From Desulfobacterales bacterium (GTDB taxonomy: Bacteria > Desulfobacterota > Desulfobacteria > Desulfobacterales > UBA2174_A), in NCBI GenBank assembly GCA_025454075.1, contig JALOPD010000066.1:1-17383 (forward strand): DNA of 17,383 nt, in the 5' to 3' direction. A program made the translations under genes and the position numbers. The notes under the pieces are model-generated. The model saw only the letters and a list, made by a program, of their open reading frames with translations, searched no databases and had not been told where the DNA came from. Positions within the stretch are counted from its first letter, which is position 1. Each line of letters begins with the position of its first letter. Positions 13,093 through 17,383 of the stretch are shown here, piece by piece.

Positions 13093-14451
13093 ATGACCGA
13101 TTTACCCCGACAGATTCCCGAAAATTCTTCCGCCTGCCGACTCGAAGAGCGGCAAGAAGTGGCGGCTTTAAGAGAGCGCCACCCGTCCGACATTGCCGAG
13201 TATCTGGAAAACAGCGGCTTGAGCCCGCTGGAGATCATCGAGACCCTGGTGCAGATCGGCAATGCGCTCGCCATCGAGGCCTTCGAACAGCTGTCGATCG
13301 AGACCCAGCAGGCCTGCCTCGAAACCGGCAAGACCCGGACCATGCTGCAGTTCATCGAGAACATGGAACCCGACGACCGGGTCGACCTGCTCAAGAAGGT
13401 GGACGCCGAGGTCAGCGAAGCCATCATGCCGCTCATTGCCCAGGCGGAACGCAACGAGATCCGCCGGCTGTGGAACTACGACGAAGGCACGGCCGGCGCC
13501 GTCATGACCACGGACTACTGCAACCTGCCGCCCGACATGAGCGTGAAGGACGCCCTGGAATCCCTGCGCCTGCAGGCGCCCAACAAGGAGACCATTTACC
13601 AGGTGTACATCACCGACAGCGGGCATCACCTGCTGGGGGTGGCCTCCCTCAGGGACATCATCATGTCCAAGCCCCAGGCGCGGCTGCGGGACATCATGGA
13701 AGCGAACGTTATTTCGGTGCGCCACAACCTTGAGGCCGAGTCCGCCGCCGCCCAGATCCAGAAATACGACTTTCTCGCCATCCCCGTCATCGACGGAGAG
13801 GATCGGCTGCTGGGGATCATCACGGTCGACGACGTCATCGACATCATCGAGGCCGAAAACACCGAGGATTTCCAACGGATTTCCGCCGTGGTGCCTTTTG
13901 AGGAGGAATACTTCAAGCGTTCCATGCCCCGGCTTTTCTGGAGCCGTTTCTGCTGGCTCGCCATCCTGCTGTTCACCTCGCTGCTGTCGACGACCATCAT
14001 GGAGTGGAATGCCGCGACGCTGAAGGACATGATGGCGCTCGTCTTCTTCATCCCCATGGTGATCGGCACCTGCGGCAACGCCGCCACCCAGTCGGCGACC
14101 ATGGTGGTGCGGGCCCTGGCCCTGGGGGAAGTCTGTCCCAGAGACCTGCTGCGCGTGTTCGGAAGAGAGCTCTGGATGGGGGTGGCGCTCGGGGTGTCGT
14201 TGGGGTTGATGGCCTACTTCAGGGTCTTTCTTCAGGACCACAACTTCCTGCTGGCAGCCATCGTGGGATCGGCCCTTCTGGCGACGCTGCTGCTGGCCAA
14301 TCTGGGAGGGGCGCTCATTCCATTGCTGCTCAAGCAGGCCCGCCTCGATCCCGCCCTCACGGCCGGTCCGCTGATGGCGACGGTGATAGACGCCGTCGGG
14401 ATCACGGTCTATTTTCAGATTGCGATCGCGATCATGCACGGGTTCAGCTGA
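13093..14451 (+). CDS. mgtE: MgtE-family magnesium transporter
   Basis: A 452-residue inner-membrane Mg2+ channel/transporter. Domains in order: the MgtE N-domain at about 20-125 (HPSDIAEYLENSGL onward), two CBS domains at about 135-260 (MTTDYCNLPPDMSVKDAL, then LGIITVDDVIDIIEAENTED), a connecting helix, and five membrane helices at about 285-450. The family signature region reads GTCGNAATQSATMVVRALA, and D433 in ATVIDAVGITVYF corresponds to the pore aspartate known from Thermus MgtE. The CBS and N domains of this family close the pore when cytosolic Mg2+ is high. AGGAGG at 13082-13087 lies 5 nt before the ATG at 13093, deciding this start over a GTG at 13087. It converges with the lipoprotein gene. 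Confidence 0.92.
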   Translation: MTDLPRQIPENSSACRLEERQEVAALRERHPSDIAEYLENSGLSPLEIIETLVQIGNALAIEAFEQLSIETQQACLETGKTRTMLQFIENMEPDDRVDLLKKVDAEVSEAIMPLIAQAERNEIRRLWNYDEGTAGAVMTTDYCNLPPDMSVKDALESLRLQAPNKETIYQVYITDSGHHLLGVASLRDIIMSKPQARLRDIMEANVISVRHNLEAESAAAQIQKYDFLAIPVIDGEDRLLGIITVDDVIDIIEAENTEDFQRISAVVPFEEEYFKRSMPRLFWSRFCWLAILLFTSLLSTTIMEWNAATLKDMMALVFFIPMVIGTCGNAATQSATMVVRALALGEVCPRDLLRVFGRELWMGVALGVSLGLMAYFRVFLQDHNFLLAAIVGSALLATLLLANLGGALIPLLLKQARLDPALTAGPLMATVIDAVGITVYFQIAIAIMHGFS

Positions 14452-14523
14452 CCGGGAGACAGGTTCTCGATGCGTGATGCCCGGGGCCGGGTAGCGTGCC
14501 GGTGCAAGGCTTCGGCTTCGGGC

Positions 14524-16188
14524 TCAGTTCGTGTCGCGGGTCGCAGCCCCGGTGCGGACCGGCGCCGGGAGCAGGGGAGCCGTCTGCACGGCGCCTCTGA
14601 CCATTTCCGACAAATCCGGCTCCACATGGCCCCACCAGTTGTTGCCGGCGAGAACTTCCGTGGGTGCGCCGACCGTCTTGATGCCCCAGCCGCCGTTGTT
14701 GACGATGTTGTTGCCTTCGATGATCACGGGCGAACCCTCCAGCAGGAAGCCTCCGGCCGCATTTTCCGTGACCACCGACCCTTTCACGGCGAGCCGGCAT
14801 TGGCGCGCAGCGATGCCGGTCTTGACCGATGCCCGCACGAGGCTGCCGCTGATGTCGATCCGGCCGCCCTCGCCCACCACCCCCCAGGTGTTCTCCTGAA
14901 GCCGGCTCTCTTCAACGACGAGCCGCGCGCGGGCGGAGCGGATGCCGAACTCCGCCCCGGAAACCCGGCAGTGGCGCAGAAGATGTTCGCCCTCGCCGCC
15001 TTCGATGAAGACCCCCTTCCAGCCTTTGGCTTTCAAACCGCTGAAGACCACCGGGTGCTCGGCAGTGCCGCGGGCTTGGAGGGTCCCTCTCACCACCATC
15101 CCCAGGCTGCGGAACCACACCACCACTCCGGGCTCGATGGTCAGCGTGACCCCGGGCATGACCACCAGCGCGTCCTCCACCAGATACGGGCTGCGGTCCG
15201 CGGAGAGCACGGTGTCGGCCGAGATGGCTGGCGGCAGGGGGGTCGGCCTTCCGACCCGAATCGGCCCCAGGGAGTCCACCCACTGTCGGCTGGAGCCGGA
15301 GGGCGACCGCAGGTACCCTGTCAGCTGGCCTTGCGCCAAACGGTCCTGGGGCTGAATGCGGTAGGAAGCGACGTAAACTCCCGGCTCCTTTTCCTCCATG
15401 GGGACCTCTTGCAGCAGCGGCGGCAGGCTGAGGCTCGCTATCTGCTTTTTGCCGCCGATCATCACCACCCGCAGCTCATCTCCGGGCGCCAGCAAGCCGG
15501 CGGCCCCGTTGTGGACCAGCGTCTGGATCGGAGGAGGGGATTCGGCTTCGGCCGTCGGGTTGGGGATGGAAGCGGTCATCTGCATGCACAGCTCGGAGGC
15601 GGCCCGCAGGGTGTTGCTCTGCTGATAGTTGAAGGCGGTTTTCACGATGGCGGCCGCCAGTCCCGGAAGCGAAAGGGGCAGATCCCCCTCGTGCAGGGTG
15701 ACGGTGTGCTCCATCTCCCAGATCACCTGCCCGGTACTGCAGCGCAGCATCCGCACGCGCAGCCCCGCCTGCTGGTTGGCGTAGACCAGGGCATAGGTCT
15801 GCCCGAGCGCCAGGGCCTCGCCCACCACCACGGCATCGACCCCCAGCAGCTGCCCCAGCCTTTCCAGCGGCAGGGGCCCGTCGGTCTCCGCGGTCCACAC
15901 GAGCCGGCCGGCTTCGAGGGTCGCGTCCACTGCCGCCGGCTCCATGTCCGCATAGTTGAGCGAGCTGAAGAAATTGAAAAACATCCGTCGCAGCACGGTG
16001 CCGGCTTCCGGGTTGGCGGTGTGGTTTTCAAAGGGCAGCACAGCGACCTTGCGCGGGAGATCCATCGCGGTGGGGGGCGGGTTGGCGTCGGGCTTGGGCA
16101 CCCGCGCGCAACCGCAGACGGTCGCGAATGCCAGCAGAAGCAACCCGACGACGATCCGGCTACCATGGGGTCTCGGAGTCGCTTTCAC
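14524..16188 (-). CDS. Lipoprotein: GNA1162/CsgG-like domain fused to Ig-like linker and right-handed beta-helix
   Basis: A 554-residue predicted envelope lipoprotein. Residues 1-26 form a signal peptide ending VCGC, with C27 as the likely lipidated cysteine (C25 is a less likely choice). Residues about 45-190 resemble the GNA1162/DUF799 and CsgG-type lipoprotein fold: KVAVLPFENHT, RRMFFNFFSSLNYADMEP, LGVDAVVVGEAL, STGQVIWEMEHTV. Residues about 225-315 look like an Ig-like domain (PGVYVASYRIQP). Residues about 320-520 form a right-handed parallel beta-helix, beginning PYLVEDALVVMPGVTLTIEPG and ending with AGNNWWG, typical of NosD-like repeats. It starts at a GTG at 16188, inside the end of the preceding gene, so the two are translationally coupled. 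Similar three-part fusions are not a standard named family that I know. A role as an outer-membrane or periplasmic anchor of an envelope complex is inferred. Confidence 0.75.
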   Translation of the reverse strand: MKATPRPHGSRIVVGLLLLAFATVCGCARVPKPDANPPPTAMDLPRKVAVLPFENHTANPEAGTVLRRMFFNFFSSLNYADMEPAAVDATLEAGRLVWTAETDGPLPLERLGQLLGVDAVVVGEALALGQTYALVYANQQAGLRVRMLRCSTGQVIWEMEHTVTLHEGDLPLSLPGLAAAIVKTAFNYQQSNTLRAASELCMQMTASIPNPTAEAESPPPIQTLVHNGAAGLLAPGDELRVVMIGGKKQIASLSLPPLLQEVPMEEKEPGVYVASYRIQPQDRLAQGQLTGYLRSPSGSSRQWVDSLGPIRVGRPTPLPPAISADTVLSADRSPYLVEDALVVMPGVTLTIEPGVVVWFRSLGMVVRGTLQARGTAEHPVVFSGLKAKGWKGVFIEGGEGEHLLRHCRVSGAEFGIRSARARLVVEESRLQENTWGVVGEGGRIDISGSLVRASVKTGIAARQCRLAVKGSVVTENAAGGFLLEGSPVIIEGNNIVNNGGWGIKTVGAPTEVLAGNNWWGHVEPDLSEMVRGAVQTAPLLPAPVRTGAATRDTN

Positions 16189-17383
16189 GGGGGCTCTCGT
16201 CGAAAAGGTATTTCATGATCCAGGAACTCTGGGCCCCGGATTCCTTGAGCAGCTGCCGGACCTTTTCCTGCTCGTCGGGTTCCGCCGGCGCAAGCGTTTG
16301 GCCGGCGGGGGCCGACGGTGTCGCCGATTGCGGTGGTTCGGCCAGTTTGCGGTGGCAGGCGGTGATTTTTTCGCGGATGTCCGTGGCGTCCGGATCGATG
16401 AGCGCGTAGCGTTCAAGGTAGGCAAGCGCCTTGGGCCAGTTGCCCGCCTTGAAATGGGCGTCGCCTTCGGTGCGGAAATAGGCTCGAATCTGCTCGATGC
16501 GTTTCAGCGCGGTCTCATTTTGGGGTTCGATGGCGAGCACGGCCTGGTAGACGCTGTAGGCATTCTGGTGGACCGGGGTCAGGTAGCGTTTCAAGGCGAA
16601 GTGGGTTTCCGCCTCTTTGAGCAGTTGGGCCACCGTCTGCTGCTGGTGCTCGTTTCTCTGGTAATCCAGCCAGAGCCGGTGGATGGCTTTCTGTGCCTCG
16701 GGGAAAAACGGGCTGTCCTCGGGAACCGCCGAATAGTGGGAAAGAGCGCGGTGATGGTCCGAGCCCGCCTCCAGGCGCTGGCCGATCTGCATGCGATAGC
16801 GATACAGCTGGTCCCACACCGGCGCGGCCTCCTTGCCGGCGCCGTGGGCGTCCAGGTGCTCTCTCAGAAACGCGGCGGCACCCTCCAGGTCTCCGCTCCG
16901 GGCTTTCTGACCGGCGGCCTCCACCACCGCGAGCGCCAGGAGCCTCCGGGCGGCGGCTCCGCTGTCAGGCGACGACCCTTTCTCCAGAAAATGGAGCAGG
17001 CGGTCGCGTGCGCCGTCGAACTCGCCGGCGTCGATCTGCGCGGAGATGCCGCTCAGCGTCTGTTCGTCCATCCAGGGCACGAACACCAGGCCGTGGGCGG
17101 CATACCCCACCGCAGCGAGAAACAGAAGGGCGAAAACCCACCGCCGGTGCGCCGGGTGGCGCCGATGCGGCTGTTCCGGCCGCCGGGTGTCGTCCCGACG
17201 GCTGGAGATGAAGGCGAGGGACCACGCCCCGATCTTCAGCTGGTCCCCGGAATACAATCGTTTTTCGGCCGCCGGTTCATGGTTGATCGTCAGGGGGTTG
17301 GAGGAGCTGATGTTGCGGATATGGCAGGCGCCCTGCCGTTCCTCGATGACACAGTGGTACCGGGAAACCGAGGGGTCGTTCAG
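16160..17383 (-). CDS. FHA-domain, single-TM, TPR-containing protein (partial, off right edge)
   Basis: The reading frame is open to the window edge, so the N-terminus is missing. The visible start reads LNDPSVSRYHCVIEE, then IRNISSSNPLTINH and LYSGDQLKIGAWSLAF. These are the FHA marks S-R-x-H, S-x-N and the G-D-x-I/L-x-I-G turn, so it binds phosphothreonine, presumably in the cytoplasm. A basic linker (RRDDTRRPEQPHRRHPAHRR) leads to one membrane helix (WVFALLFLAAVGYAAHGLVFV) about 95 residues in. The rest (about 290 residues) is helical and TPR-like (AQIDAGEFDGARDRLLHFLEKG; GDAHFKAGNWPKALAYLERYALIDP) and likely periplasmic. The C-terminus is proline/alanine-rich and charged (PAGQTLAPAEPDEQEKVRQL). 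A TTG at 17257 could be mistaken for the start, but the frame continues upstream with FHA sequence. Its stop lies 29 nt inside the lipoprotein gene. Confidence 0.8.
   Translation of the reverse strand: MNDPSVSRYHCVIEERQGACHIRNISSSNPLTINHEPAAEKRLYSGDQLKIGAWSLAFISSRRDDTRRPEQPHRRHPAHRRWVFALLFLAAVGYAAHGLVFVPWMDEQTLSGISAQIDAGEFDGARDRLLHFLEKGSSPDSGAAARRLLALAVVEAAGQKARSGDLEGAAAFLREHLDAHGAGKEAAPVWDQLYRYRMQIGQRLEAGSDHHRALSHYSAVPEDSPFFPEAQKAIHRLWLDYQRNEHQQQTVAQLLKEAETHFALKRYLTPVHQNAYSVYQAVLAIEPQNETALKRIEQIRAYFRTEGDAHFKAGNWPKALAYLERYALIDPDATDIREKITACHRKLAEPPQSATPSAPAGQTLAPAEPDEQEKVRQLLKESGAQSSWIMKYLFDESPRESDSETPW

Noticed and set aside
13168..14439. A 423-codon minus-strand frame opposite mgtE
   Set aside because: Antisense shadow of a clear MgtE protein; histidine- and glycine-rich, no motif.
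14470..16218. A 582-codon plus-strand frame opposite the lipoprotein gene
   Set aside because: Antisense shadow of the beta-helix lipoprotein; composition rich in G, R, H and P and no recognisable motif.

Overview
The window is 17.4 kb of mostly GC-rich (about 60-66% by eye), gene-dense bacterial chromosome with no rRNA, tRNA, CRISPR array, transposase or phage gene visible. The gene content (GC-rich Gram-negative envelope genes, a predicted lipoprotein, a GT9 heptosyltransferase-like enzyme, a DUF362 protein, a YkgJ-type cysteine-cluster protein, FHA plus TPR) would fit a Desulfobacterota (delta-proteobacterial) anaerobe. This is an inference from style and content; no single marker proves it.

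Left part (1-4200): the tail of a probable membrane protein runs off the left edge, followed by a YcaC-type isochorismatase-fold hydrolase (+). Facing it is a secreted TPR protein gene (-) that is broken twice: an out-of-frame internal deletion near 1993 and a one-base insertion near 1754. Then comes a 12-TM MFS transporter (-). The gap at 2564-3052 holds only weak small ORFs and small hairpins.

Middle (4205-7072): a 518-bp AT-rich intergenic island separates the transporter from a divergent gene pair. It contains three palindromes near the transporter, a 33-codon ORF with an ideal Shine-Dalgarno on the minus strand, a 15-bp hairpin abutting that Shine-Dalgarno, and a perfect 21-bp hairpin ending 14 nt before the next gene. 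The pair is a metal-dependent amidohydrolase (amidohydrolase_2 type) followed 57 nt later by a DUF362 protein with a C-terminal four-cysteine set. They look co-transcribed.

Centre right (7073-11410): a tight minus-strand cluster, glycogen phosphorylase glgP -> GT9 glycosyltransferase -> YkgJ-type zinc/iron cysteine-cluster protein, with gaps of only 3 and 9 nt and a plausible sigma-70 promoter upstream of glgP. Divergent from it are an RlmI-type 23S rRNA methyltransferase and then an MgtE Mg2+ transporter, both on plus.

Right edge (14524-17383): two overlapping minus-strand genes. The upstream one, cut by the window edge, has an FHA domain, one TM helix and a TPR-rich extracytoplasmic region. 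The downstream one is a lipoprotein joining a GNA1162/CsgG-like domain to an Ig-like linker and a right-handed beta-helix. Their 29-nt overlap suggests one envelope machine controlled by phospho-threonine signalling. This pair and the hairpin-rich island are the least explained parts of the window.
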